Below, piece by piece: positions 53,470 through 62,167 of a stretch of 64,000 nucleotides of DNA. The translations under genes were made by a program, and so were the position numbers. Source of the stretch: Streptomyces bluensis (GTDB lineage: Bacteria; Actinomycetota; Actinomycetes; Streptomycetales; Streptomycetaceae); NCBI RefSeq assembly GCF_014650715.1, contig NZ_BMVM01000012.1:62001-126000 (forward strand), written 5' to 3'. The notes below the pieces were generated by a model that was not told the origin of the DNA, did no database searches, and saw only the letters and a program-made list of their open reading frames with translations. Positions within the stretch are counted from its first letter, which is position 1, and every line of letters starts with the position of its first letter.

Positions 53470-53592
53470 TACGTGATCGTAACTCTGCGCTACGAATTGG
53501 TCACTGTTTGCGAGGTGTGTGGCAGCGGCTCGTAAGGGTGACGGCTGACGGCTACGACGCGCCGGTCCGCCACATGGGGCCGAACCACAGGC

Positions 53593-54798
53593 TCAGCCCG
53601 CCCGCAGCGCCATCGTCATCGCCTCCACCGCCAGCAGGGGGGCCACGTTCCGGTCGAGGGCGTCGCGGCATGCGGTGATCGCGTCGATGCGGCGCAGTGT
53701 GGACTCGGGTGTGGTGTCGCGGGCGAGGCGCTCCAGCGTGTCGTGCGCCTCGGTGTTGGCGAGGGCCACGCGGGAGCCGAGCTGGAGGGCGAGGACGTCG
53801 CGGTAGAAGCCGGTGAGGTCGGTCAGGGCCAGGTCGAGGCTGTCGCGCTGCGCACGCGTCCGCCGGCGCTTCTGCTTGTCCTCCAGGTCCTTCATGACGC
53901 CCGCGGTGCCGCGCGGCAGGCGGCCGCCCTGGGACGCGCCCAGCGCCGCCTTCAACTCCTCGGTCTCCTTGACGTCGAGCTCCTCGGCGAGCTGCTTGGA
54001 CGCCTCCGTGGCGGCGTCGACCAGCTCCTGTGCCGCCCTGAGGCAGCCGCCGATGTCCTCGACGCGTAGGGGCACCTTGAGCACGGCGGCCCGCCGCTCC
54101 CGCGCGCGGGGGTCGGTGGCCAGACGGCGGGCGCGGTCGATGTGCCCCTGCGTGGCGCGGGCCGCCGCGGCGGCGACGTCGGGCTCGATGCCCTCACGCC
54201 GTACGAGCATGTCGGCGACCGCGTCCACCGAGGGTGTGAGCAGACTCACATGGCGGCATCGGGAGCGGATGGTGGGCAGGACGTCTTCGAGCGAGGGTGC
54301 GCACAGCAGCCAGACCGTGCGGGGGGCGGGCTCCTCGACTGCCTTGAGGACCGCGTTGGCCGACTTCTCGTTCAGCCGCTCGGCGTCCTCGACGAGGATG
54401 ATCTGCCAGCGGCCGTTCGCCGGTGCCGTGAACGACTTGCGGACGGTGTCCCGCATGTCCTCGACGAGGATCTGCGAGCCCACGGCGGCGACCGTGGTGA
54501 CATCGGCGTGGGTGCCGACCAGCGCCGTGTGGCAGCCGTCGCAGAAGCCGCAGCCGGGGGTCCCGCCCAGCGCGCGGTCCGGGCTGACGCACTGGAGGGC
54601 GGCCGCGAAGGCCCGCGCGGCCGTGGTGTGTCCGGCGCCGGGAGGGCCCGTGAACAGCCAGGCGTGGGTCATCTTCGACGCCTCCGGCGGCGGCGCGTCC
54701 GCGGCGGCCGCGGTGACGATCGCGTCGGCATCCCGGGCGGCGGCTTCGAGCTGCGCGCTCAGCCGCTCCTGGCCCACCAGGTCGTCCCACACGGGCAT
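53593..54798 (-). CDS. holB: DNA polymerase III subunit delta'
   Basis: 401 aa. A clamp-loader AAA+ fold: VWDDLVGQERLSAQL at the N-terminus, the P-loop GPPGAGHTT in which the ATP-binding Lys is replaced by His, a zinc-binding Cys set (CGFCDGCH with an upstream Cys), and SRC motif TIRSRCRHVSLL. Delta' subunits often do not bind ATP, so the altered P-loop is normal. It loads the sliding clamp at the replication fork. Situated 115 bp downstream of tmk on the same strand, as in other Streptomyces as I recall. Confidence 0.93.
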   Translation of the reverse strand: MPVWDDLVGQERLSAQLEAAARDADAIVTAAAADAPPPEASKMTHAWLFTGPPGAGHTTAARAFAAALQCVSPDRALGGTPGCGFCDGCHTALVGTHADVTTVAAVGSQILVEDMRDTVRKSFTAPANGRWQIILVEDAERLNEKSANAVLKAVEEPAPRTVWLLCAPSLEDVLPTIRSRCRHVSLLTPSVDAVADMLVRREGIEPDVAAAAARATQGHIDRARRLATDPRARERRAAVLKVPLRVEDIGGCLRAAQELVDAATEASKQLAEELDVKETEELKAALGASQGGRLPRGTAGVMKDLEDKQKRRRTRAQRDSLDLALTDLTGFYRDVLALQLGSRVALANTEAHDTLERLARDTTPESTLRRIDAITACRDALDRNVAPLLAVEAMTMALRAG

Positions 54799-54913
54799 GC
54801 GGCACCGCCCCTTCCGTCACGCTCTGCCTTGCCGCATCCCATTGTGCGCGAGGCCACTGACAGCCGGGTCCGGACCGCGACCGGCGCCGCCGTCCGCCCC
54901 GGCCCGAGCGTCA

Positions 54914-57900
54914 TCAGCGCCGCCGTCCGCCCCGGCCCCGGCCGCCACGGCCCCCGCCGCGCCCGTCGTCGTCCCGGCTGTCGGTGGCCCCGTCCTCGTA
55001 GCCGTCGCGCGGCCCCAGCAGTTCGTCGGCCAGGGTCGGCAGGTCGTCCAGCGGGGTCTCCTCAGCCCAGTCGGGCCGGGGGCGGCGGCGCGGGGCTCCC
55101 TCGGCGTCCACCTGGGGCAGCTCGCGCGTACGGTCCTGGGGGCCATCGAGCGCCGAACGCTCGTCCCGGAAGAAGCCCGACGGCACCCGGTCCGCCGGAG
55201 CGGCACCCTCCTCCCTTACGGGAGGAAGCACGGTGGTCTCGTCCCCGGCACCCGGAGGCACCGGCGGCTGCGGCAGTTCGGTGGTGGTCTCCGAGTCGGG
55301 GCCACCGGGCCGTATGACCGGCGGCAGCACGGCCGTCTCGTCCACGGGTCCGCCCGACGGGTTCCGCGGGGACACGACGGGCGTGGGCACGGTCACCTCG
55401 TTGTCCGGCGAGGACGTCGGGGACGAGGTGGGCGTCCCCTCGGAGGCCCACTCCCGCGACGCATCCGCCCCGGCAGCCGCAGAGCCACCGCCAGGAGCCG
55501 CGGAGCCACCGGCAGCACCACCAGCACCAGCGGCACCGGCCGCACCGGCCGTCCTCGACGCCGTCCCGGCCGAAGCCGCGGCCGCGGCCTCCGCCGCCGC
55601 CCGTGCCTCCTCGGCCCGCAGCAGCGCCTCCTCGGCCTTGCGCTGCTTCTCCAGACGACGCGCCTCGGCCTCGGCCCGCAGCCGGGCCTCCTCCTCGGCC
55701 TGCCTGCGGCGACGGTCCTCCTCGGCCTTGCGGCGCGCTTCCTCCTCGGCCCGCGCCTTCTCCTCCGCGAGGAGCCGGGCGCGCTCCTCCTCGGCCCTCC
55801 GCCGGGCTTCCTCGGCCCGCTGCCGGGCCTCCTCCGCCTGCCGCTCGGCCTCGCGCCGCTGGGCCTCCTCCAGCTCGCGCTGCTTGCGTTCCTCCTCCTC
55901 GGCGCGCAGCCGGGCGAGCTCCTCCTGGCGCTCACGCTCCAGGCGCTCCTCCTCGGCCTTGCGGCGCGCCTCCTCCTCGGCCTTGCGGCGCGCCTCTTCC
56001 TCGGCCTTGCGGCGGGCCTCCTCCTGAGCCTTCACCTCGGCCTCGGACAGCGGCAGCATCGTGTCGAGCCGGTGCCGGACGACGGTGGTGACCGCCTCGG
56101 GCTCCTGGCCCGCGTCCACGACCAGGTAGCGCCCCGGGTCGGCCGCGGCCAGCGTCAGGAAACCGGACCGCACGCGCGCGTGGAACTCGGCCGGCTCCGA
56201 CTCCAGCCGGTCCGGCGCCTCCGTGAACCGCTCGCGGGCGGTCTCGGGCGAGACGTCCAGCAGCACCGTCAGATGCGGGACCAGTCCGTTCGTCGCCCAG
56301 CGCGAGATCCGCGCGATCTCGGTGGGCGACAGGTCCCGGCCCGCGCCCTGGTAGGCCACCGACGAGTCGGTGTACCGGTCCGAGATGACGACGGCGCCCC
56401 GTTCCAGGGCGGGCCGCACGACGGTGTCCACGTGCTCGGCGCGGTCGGCGGCGTACAGCAGCGCCTCGGCCCGGTGCGACAGTCCGGCCGACGACACGTC
56501 CAGGAGGATCGACCGCAGCCGCTTGCCCACGGGCGTGGCGCCCGGCTCGCGGGTCAGCACGACCTCGTGCCCCTTGGCGCGGATCCACTCCGCGAGTGCC
56601 TCGGCCTGGGTCGACTTGCCGGCCCCGTCGCCGCCCTCCAGGGCGATGAAGAAGCCCGAGGCGGCCGGGGCCACCTCCGGGTCGTCCCCGCCGCGCAGCG
56701 CGTCCAGCAGGTCGTGCCGCAGCGGAACCCCGGAACGGTCGTCCACCTTGGCGAGCACCAGCGCGGCCACCGGCAGCAGCAGCGCGCCCACCAGCATCAG
56801 CGTGAAGGCGGCGCCCCCGTGCGCGAACACGAACCTGCCGTTTTCCAGCCGGTGCGGCCCGATCAGCGCCGCCAGCACCGGGGCGATCACGGCGCTGAGC
56901 GCCACGAAGACCCGTACGACCGCGTGCAGGTGCTCGGTCGTGCGCGTCCGGCGGGAGTCCTCGGTCTCCTGGTCCAGCAGCGCGTGACCGGTGTTCGCGG
57001 CGATGCCCGCGCCCACGCCCGCGAGGGCGAGGATCAGGACCACACTCGTGAGGTCCGGTACGAGCCCGGCGGCGAGCAGCGCCACGCCGGTGGAGGCGAT
57101 CGCCAGGGCGAGCAGCCGGCGCCGCGACAGCGCGGGCAGCACCGACGGCGCCCTGCGGATGCCCACCACGACGCCACCGGTCAGCGCGAGGACCAGCAGC
57201 CCGTAGGTGACCGGTCCGCCGCCCAGGTCCTTGGCCTGCAGCACGGCCACGGCGACCGCGGCGGCGACGGCGCTCGCGACGGACGCGCAGGCGAGCACGG
57301 CGATGGTGATCGCGCCGGTACGGCCCTTGTCGACGCCCGTGCCCGTCTTGGGGCGGCGCAGACCTTCCAGCGGCGACCGCGCGCGCGGGGTGCGCGTGTC
57401 GGGCACTTCGAGGAAGACCAGGACCGAGAGGGAGGCGGCGAACAGCCCGGCCGCCACGTAGGAGGCGAGTGCCGCCTGGTGCTGGCCGAACCAGGCGATA
57501 CCGGAGCCCAGCAGGTTGTTGAGCAGCGAGATCACGACGAGGCCGCCCGCGGCGAGGGGCACGGCCACGAATCCCGTACGCAGGGACAGGCGCCGCAGCG
57601 CGTCCATGTGGTCCGGCAGCGGGCGCACGGTGGCGCCCTCCAGTGGGGGCGCGGGCAGCAGCGCGGGTGCCGCGCTCTCCCGGCACACCGTCCAGAAACG
57701 CTCGGCGACTCCGGTCACGAAGGCGGTCACGAGAAGGACAGCGAGCGCGTTGTCCGGTGTCCAGTCGATCCACAGGGGGGCCACGAGCAGCAGCGCCGCG
57801 CGCAGTCCGTCCGCGCCGACCATGGTCCAGCGGCGGTCGAGCGGGCCCTCCTGGGACGTGAGCGAGGTGAGCGGTCCGAGGAGGACTGCCCCGAAGAGCA

Positions 57901-58180
57901 GGGTGGCCAGTAGGCGTGCCCCGAAGACGGCGGCCACGCACAGGGCGACCCCGCGATAACCACCGCCGAACGAGCCCTGGGTGATCGCCGCCTGGAAGGC
58001 GAGGAGCACGAGGACCAGCAGCGCGAGGGCATCGCCCACGCCGCCCACGAGCTGCGCACTCCACAGCCGCTTGAGCTGCGGTTGGCGCAGCAGGGCGCGG
58101 ACGGCGCGCTCGCGGGAGTCCGCGACCAGGGCGTCGTCAGGGGACGGGTGGTGGGCCGTTGGCTGCTCGGCTCGCGTCAT
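54914..58180 (-). CDS. tmk: Thymidylate kinase fused to an N-terminal MFS-like membrane domain and C-terminal coiled coil
   Basis: About 1088 aa against roughly 210 for ordinary Tmk. Residues about 40-470 form a polytopic domain of some 12 hydrophobic segments resembling an MFS transporter. The kinase follows at about 505-710: P-loop FIALEGGDGAGKSTQ, the DR(Y/H) motif as VISDRYTDSSVAYQGAGR, and a lid Arg region. Next comes a charged coiled coil of AEEEARRK-type repeats (about 715-860) and a disordered Pro/Thr/Glu-rich tail ending in an Arg/Gly patch. It converts dTMP to dTDP; the membrane tether is a known peculiarity of Streptomyces. ATG 58180 was chosen; one ten codons upstream is possible. 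Confidence 0.92.
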   Translation of the reverse strand: MTRAEQPTAHHPSPDDALVADSRERAVRALLRQPQLKRLWSAQLVGGVGDALALLVLVLLAFQAAITQGSFGGGYRGVALCVAAVFGARLLATLLFGAVLLGPLTSLTSQEGPLDRRWTMVGADGLRAALLLVAPLWIDWTPDNALAVLLVTAFVTGVAERFWTVCRESAAPALLPAPPLEGATVRPLPDHMDALRRLSLRTGFVAVPLAAGGLVVISLLNNLLGSGIAWFGQHQAALASYVAAGLFAASLSVLVFLEVPDTRTPRARSPLEGLRRPKTGTGVDKGRTGAITIAVLACASVASAVAAAVAVAVLQAKDLGGGPVTYGLLVLALTGGVVVGIRRAPSVLPALSRRRLLALAIASTGVALLAAGLVPDLTSVVLILALAGVGAGIAANTGHALLDQETEDSRRTRTTEHLHAVVRVFVALSAVIAPVLAALIGPHRLENGRFVFAHGGAAFTLMLVGALLLPVAALVLAKVDDRSGVPLRHDLLDALRGGDDPEVAPAASGFFIALEGGDGAGKSTQAEALAEWIRAKGHEVVLTREPGATPVGKRLRSILLDVSSAGLSHRAEALLYAADRAEHVDTVVRPALERGAVVISDRYTDSSVAYQGAGRDLSPTEIARISRWATNGLVPHLTVLLDVSPETARERFTEAPDRLESEPAEFHARVRSGFLTLAAADPGRYLVVDAGQEPEAVTTVVRHRLDTMLPLSEAEVKAQEEARRKAEEEARRKAEEEARRKAEEERLERERQEELARLRAEEEERKQRELEEAQRREAERQAEEARQRAEEARRRAEEERARLLAEEKARAEEEARRKAEEDRRRRQAEEEARLRAEAEARRLEKQRKAEEALLRAEEARAAAEAAAAASAGTASRTAGAAGAAGAGGAAGGSAAPGGGSAAAGADASREWASEGTPTSSPTSSPDNEVTVPTPVVSPRNPSGGPVDETAVLPPVIRPGGPDSETTTELPQPPVPPGAGDETTVLPPVREEGAAPADRVPSGFFRDERSALDGPQDRTRELPQVDAEGAPRRRPRPDWAEETPLDDLPTLADELLGPRDGYEDGATDSRDDDGRGGGRGGRGRGGRRR

Positions 58181-58442
58181 CTCTCTCTTCCGTCCGGAGA
58201 ACCGTCGCATCCCTCTACTGGGCGATGGTACGCGGGCTCTCCGTCACGCCAGTTCGGCCAAGTCCGGACAACCGGGCCTGCCGCCGGATCGGCGGGACGT
58301 CTCGTCTGTGGAGTTGGTGCGGCCGCAGAACCGAGTACCCGTTCTGCGGCGGTCGACATTGAAGCAGATGGTGCCCTGACGGGCAGGGCCAAGCGTTCAG
58401 CCTAGCGGCGAGCGAAAACCAAACTTCACAGGGCTTCTACAA

Positions 58443-58472
58443 GTCGGGCCCCGGCGGATGCCGGGGCCCGAC
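58443..58472 (-). terminator. Terminator of topA
   Basis: Perfect 13-bp arms (58443-58455 and 58460-58472) around GGAT, 23 bp past the topA stop on the minus strand. The rest of the 315-bp gap between topA and tmk shows no gene and should contain the tmk promoter. Confidence 0.85.
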
Positions 58473-58495
58473 CTGCACCTGTCTGCGTTCCGTCC

Positions 58496-61351
58496 CTACT
58501 CGGCGTCGGCCGCCTTCGCCGCCGCCTTCTTGGCGGGCGCCTTCTTCGCCGCGGTCTTCGACGTCGTCGTCTTCTTCGCGGCCGCCTTCTTGGCCGGGGC
58601 GGCCTTCTTGGCGCTGGTCTTCTTGGCGGTCGTCTTCTTCGCCGCGGCCTTCTTCGCCGTCTTCTTGGCGGGCCCCTTCGCCCGCTTCTCGGCGAGCAGC
58701 TCGAACCCGCGCTCCGGAGTGATCTCCTCGACGCTGTCGCCCGACCGCAGCGTCGCGTTCGTCTCGCCGTCGGTGACGTACGGGCCGAAGCGGCCGTCCT
58801 TGACCACGACCGGCTTGCCGCTGACCGGGTCCGCGCCCAGCTCCTTCAGCGGCGGCTTGGCCGCGGCCCGCCCGCGCTGCTTGGGCTGGGCGTAGATCGC
58901 CAGCGCCTCCTCCAGCGTGATCGTGAAGAGCTGCTCCTCGGCCTGGAGGGAACGGGAGTCCGTGCCCTTCTTCAGGTACGGGCCGTAACGGCCGTTCTGC
59001 GCGGTGATCTCCTGGCCCTCGGCGTCGGTGCCGACGACACGGGGCAGCGACATCAGCCTGAGCGCGTCCTCAAGGGTCACCGTGTCCAGCGACATCGTCT
59101 TGAACAGCGAGGCCGTGCGCGGCTTGACCGCGTTCTTGCCGGTCTTCGGGGTGCCCTCGGGGAGCACCTCGGTGACGTACGGGCCGTAGCGGCCGTCCTT
59201 GGCGACGATCTGGTGGCCGGTCGACGGGTCGGTGCCGAGTTCGAAGTCACCGCTCGGCTTGGCGAGCAGTTCCTCCGCGAGCTCGACGCTCAGCTCGTCC
59301 GGGGCGAGGTCGTCCGGGATGTCCGCGCGCTGGTGGTTCCCGGAGTCCTTGTCGCCGCGCTCGATGTACGGGCCGTAGCGGCCGACCCGGAGCACGATGT
59401 CGCTGCCTACGGGGAAGGACGACACCTCGCGTGCGTCGATCGCGCCGAGGTCGGTGACCAGCTCTTTCAGGCCGCCCAGGTGGTCCCCGTCGCCGTTGCC
59501 CGCCTCGGCCGCGCTGCCGACGCCGTTCCCCTCGGCGGAGCCGCTGTCGGATGCGCTCTCGCCGAAGTAGAACCGCTTCAGCCACGGCACGGACTGCGCC
59601 TCGCCACGGGCGATGCGGTCGAGGTCGTCCTCCATCTTGGCGGTGAAGTCGTAGTCGACGAGCCGCCCGAAGTGCTTCTCCAGGAGGTTGACCACGGCGA
59701 AGGACAGGAAGGACGGCACCAGGGCCGTGCCCTTCTTGAACACATAGCCGCGGTCGAGGATCGTCCCGATGATCGACGCGTACGTCGACGGGCGGCCGAT
59801 CTCGCGCTCTTCGAGCTCCTTGACCAGGCTGGCCTCGGTGTAGCGGGCCGGGGGCTTGGTGGCGTGCCCGTCGACCGTGATCTCCTCGGCGCTCAGGGCG
59901 TCGCCCTCGGCGACCTGCGGGAGCCGGCGCTCGCGGTCGTCGAGCTCGGCGTTCGGGTCGTCGGCGCCCTCGACGTACGCCTTGAGGAAGCCGTGGAACG
60001 TGATCGTCTTGCCGGACGCGCTGAACTCGGCGTCCCGCCCGTCGGCCGCGGCGCCGCCGATCTTGACGGTGACGGAGTTCCCGGTCGCGTCCTTCATCTG
60101 CGAGGCGACCGTCCGCTTCCAGATCAGCTCGTAGAGCTTGAACTGGTCGCCGGTCAGCCCCGTCTCGGCGGGCGTGCGGAAACGATCGCCCGAGGGCCGG
60201 ATCGCCTCGTGCGCCTCCTGGGCGTTCTTGACCTTGTTGGCGTACGTACGCGGCCGGTCCGGCAGGTAGTCGGCGCCGTACAGCTGCGTGACCTGGGCGC
60301 GGGCGGCCGTGATCGCGGTGTCGCTCAGGGTCGTCGAGTCCGTACGCATGTACGTGATGTAGCCGTTCTCGTACAGCTTCTGCGCGACCTGCATGGTCGC
60401 CTTCGCGCCGAAGCCGAGCTTACGGCTGGCCTCCTGCTGGAGGGTCGTCGTGCGAAACGGCGCGTACGGCGAGCGGCGGTACGGCTTGGACTCGACGGAG
60501 CGCACGGAGAACCGCGTGCTCTGAAGGGCGGCGGCCAGTGCGCGGGCGTGCGCCTCGTCCAGGTGCACCGTGTTCGCGTTCTTGAGCTGCCCGAGCGAGT
60601 CGAAGTCACGCCCCTGGGCGACCCGCCGGCCGTCGACCGCGGTCAGCCGCGCGACCAGCGAGGACGGGTCGGACGGATCGCCGGCACGGCCCGTGCCGAA
60701 GGTGCCGGTCAGGTCCCAGTACTCGGCGGAGCGGAACGCCATGCGCTCGCGCTCCCGCTCCACGACGAGGCGGGTCGCCACGGACTGCACACGGCCCGCC
60801 GACAGGCGTGGCATGACCTTCTTCCACAGGACCGGCGAGACCTCGTAGCCGTAGAGGCGGTCGAGGATACGGCGGGTCTCCTGGGCTTCGACCAGCTTCT
60901 GGTTGAGCTGGCGCGGGTTGGCGACGGCCTCACGGATCGCGTCCTTGGTGATCTCGTGGAACACCATCCGCTTGACCGGGATCTTGGGCTTGAGGACTTC
61001 CTGGAGGTGCCAGGCGATGGCCTCGCCCTCGCGGTCCTCATCGGTGGCGAGGAAGAGCTCGTCGGAATCCTTCAGGAGGTCCTTGAGCTTCTTGACCTGG
61101 GCCTTCTTGTCGGCGTTGACCACGTAGACGGGCTGGAAGTCGTGCTCGACGTCCACGCCGAGGCGGCGTACCTCGCCGGTGTACTGCTCGGGCACCTCCG
61201 CGGCGCCGTTAGGAAGGTCACGGATGTGCCCGACGCTCGCCTCGACGATGTAGCCGGGGCCGAGATAGCCCTTGATCGTCTTCGCCTTGACAGACGACTC
61301 GACGATGACGAGTCGGCGGCCGCCCTTCGCGGTCTCGCTGGTCGGGGACAA
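58496..61351 (-). CDS. topA: DNA topoisomerase I
   Basis: About 951 aa from a TTG start at 61351, chosen because the conserved N-terminus (SPTSETAKGGRRLVIVES) begins there; the frame further upstream is shadow. The TOPRIM domain comes first (acidic motif in FLATDEDREGEAIAWH), the active-site Tyr is in YITYMRTDST, and several C-terminal repeats of the type KDGRYGPYVTEV follow. The end is a Lys/Ala-rich tail of about 65 residues typical of Streptomyces TopA, which aids processivity. It relaxes negative supercoils. One oddity: the near-universal ESPAKAKT of motif 1 reads ESSVKAKT, keeping Glu and both Lys. Confidence 0.97.
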   Translation of the reverse strand: MSPTSETAKGGRRLVIVESSVKAKTIKGYLGPGYIVEASVGHIRDLPNGAAEVPEQYTGEVRRLGVDVEHDFQPVYVVNADKKAQVKKLKDLLKDSDELFLATDEDREGEAIAWHLQEVLKPKIPVKRMVFHEITKDAIREAVANPRQLNQKLVEAQETRRILDRLYGYEVSPVLWKKVMPRLSAGRVQSVATRLVVERERERMAFRSAEYWDLTGTFGTGRAGDPSDPSSLVARLTAVDGRRVAQGRDFDSLGQLKNANTVHLDEAHARALAAALQSTRFSVRSVESKPYRRSPYAPFRTTTLQQEASRKLGFGAKATMQVAQKLYENGYITYMRTDSTTLSDTAITAARAQVTQLYGADYLPDRPRTYANKVKNAQEAHEAIRPSGDRFRTPAETGLTGDQFKLYELIWKRTVASQMKDATGNSVTVKIGGAAADGRDAEFSASGKTITFHGFLKAYVEGADDPNAELDDRERRLPQVAEGDALSAEEITVDGHATKPPARYTEASLVKELEEREIGRPSTYASIIGTILDRGYVFKKGTALVPSFLSFAVVNLLEKHFGRLVDYDFTAKMEDDLDRIARGEAQSVPWLKRFYFGESASDSGSAEGNGVGSAAEAGNGDGDHLGGLKELVTDLGAIDAREVSSFPVGSDIVLRVGRYGPYIERGDKDSGNHQRADIPDDLAPDELSVELAEELLAKPSGDFELGTDPSTGHQIVAKDGRYGPYVTEVLPEGTPKTGKNAVKPRTASLFKTMSLDTVTLEDALRLMSLPRVVGTDAEGQEITAQNGRYGPYLKKGTDSRSLQAEEQLFTITLEEALAIYAQPKQRGRAAAKPPLKELGADPVSGKPVVVKDGRFGPYVTDGETNATLRSGDSVEEITPERGFELLAEKRAKGPAKKTAKKAAAKKTTAKKTSAKKAAPAKKAAAKKTTTSKTAAKKAPAKKAAAKAADAE

Positions 61352-61819
61352 CTTCGCTCTTCTCTCCGGTCGACGCTGGGGGCACCCCAGGGCTGGGGCC
61401 ACGGGGATGTGGCGCGCACGTACTGACGCTGCGGAGTGTGACGGTAAATCCCGCCCCCGTGTCAAATGACCGAAGTCCACAACGGCCACTCGAACGGTCT
61501 CCCAATGTAACGGGTCAAGCCTCAGACTAACCTGGGGCCGGAATGAAGGCTCATCGGTTCTTCTCACCATCCGTAGCCTTCTTGTGGCAGTATGCACACG
61601 CGGGCTCGGCGTCAGGGCGCGAGGAGGACGGTCGGGTCCGGCGCACCGCCGAGCATGGTTTCCGAGGGTAACTCGGGAGCGCCGCGTTCAGTCCGAGAGG
61701 CGGCAAGGGCGCCCCGGTCGCTCGTACGTACGCTCGGAGTCCGCGAAGGCAGGCGGTCGTCTACGGGTGATGCGCTGCTGGAGATCGTCCGGGGGCGGGC
61801 CGTTGGCCGTGCGCCGCTC
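61352..61819. promoter_or_regulatory. topA upstream region
   Basis: 468 bp without a convincing gene. On the minus strand TTGACA (61465-61460) could be a -35 element for topA, but the -10 is unclear. Streptomyces topA promoters respond to supercoiling; nothing in the sequence proves this here. Confidence 0.4.
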
Positions 61820-62017
61820 TCACACCTGCGCGAAGCACCACGCCGCGAGCGCCAGTGCGCTCACGCCGGCGAGTGTCGCGACCACAGCGGAGATCCTGGG
61901 GTGCACTCCCTCGGCGACCGCCTCGTGATGGCGTACCCGGTGTCCGGTCCACAGCAGCAGCGACGACCCGAACAGTACGAACACGGTGCCCGTGAAGATC
62001 GCCGGTGCGGTTTCCAT
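61820..62017 (-). CDS. Small two-TM membrane protein
   Basis: 65 aa. Two hydrophobic segments (IFTGTVFVLFGSSLLLW and VVATLAGVSALALAAWCFA) flank a short His/Arg-rich loop. Codon bias is that of a real gene, and comparable small proteins occur upstream of topA in Streptomyces as I recall. No function is known. Confidence 0.7.
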   Translation of the reverse strand: METAPAIFTGTVFVLFGSSLLLWTGHRVRHHEAVAEGVHPRISAVVATLAGVSALALAAWCFAQV

Positions 62018-62167
62018 GTCTCTTCCATGTCCTGTGTGCTCGGATCCTCGGGCCAGGAAGCCTCACAGGCCCGGGAGGCCGGAAGACGAACGTGTGGTGA
62101 ACACCCAGGCCGTCGTGCACGGGACGATGTCGTGCACGGGACGACGGCTCGGGCAGCGCCGGGGCCT

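Noticed and set aside
55600..56040. Repetitive DNA in tmk as an independent repeat array
   Set aside because: The repeats simply encode the AEEEARRK-type coiled coil and drift in sequence; they are protein repeats, not a DNA element.
58500..58700. Repeats at the 3' end of topA as a minisatellite
   Set aside because: They encode the Lys/Ala tail known from Streptomyces TopA.
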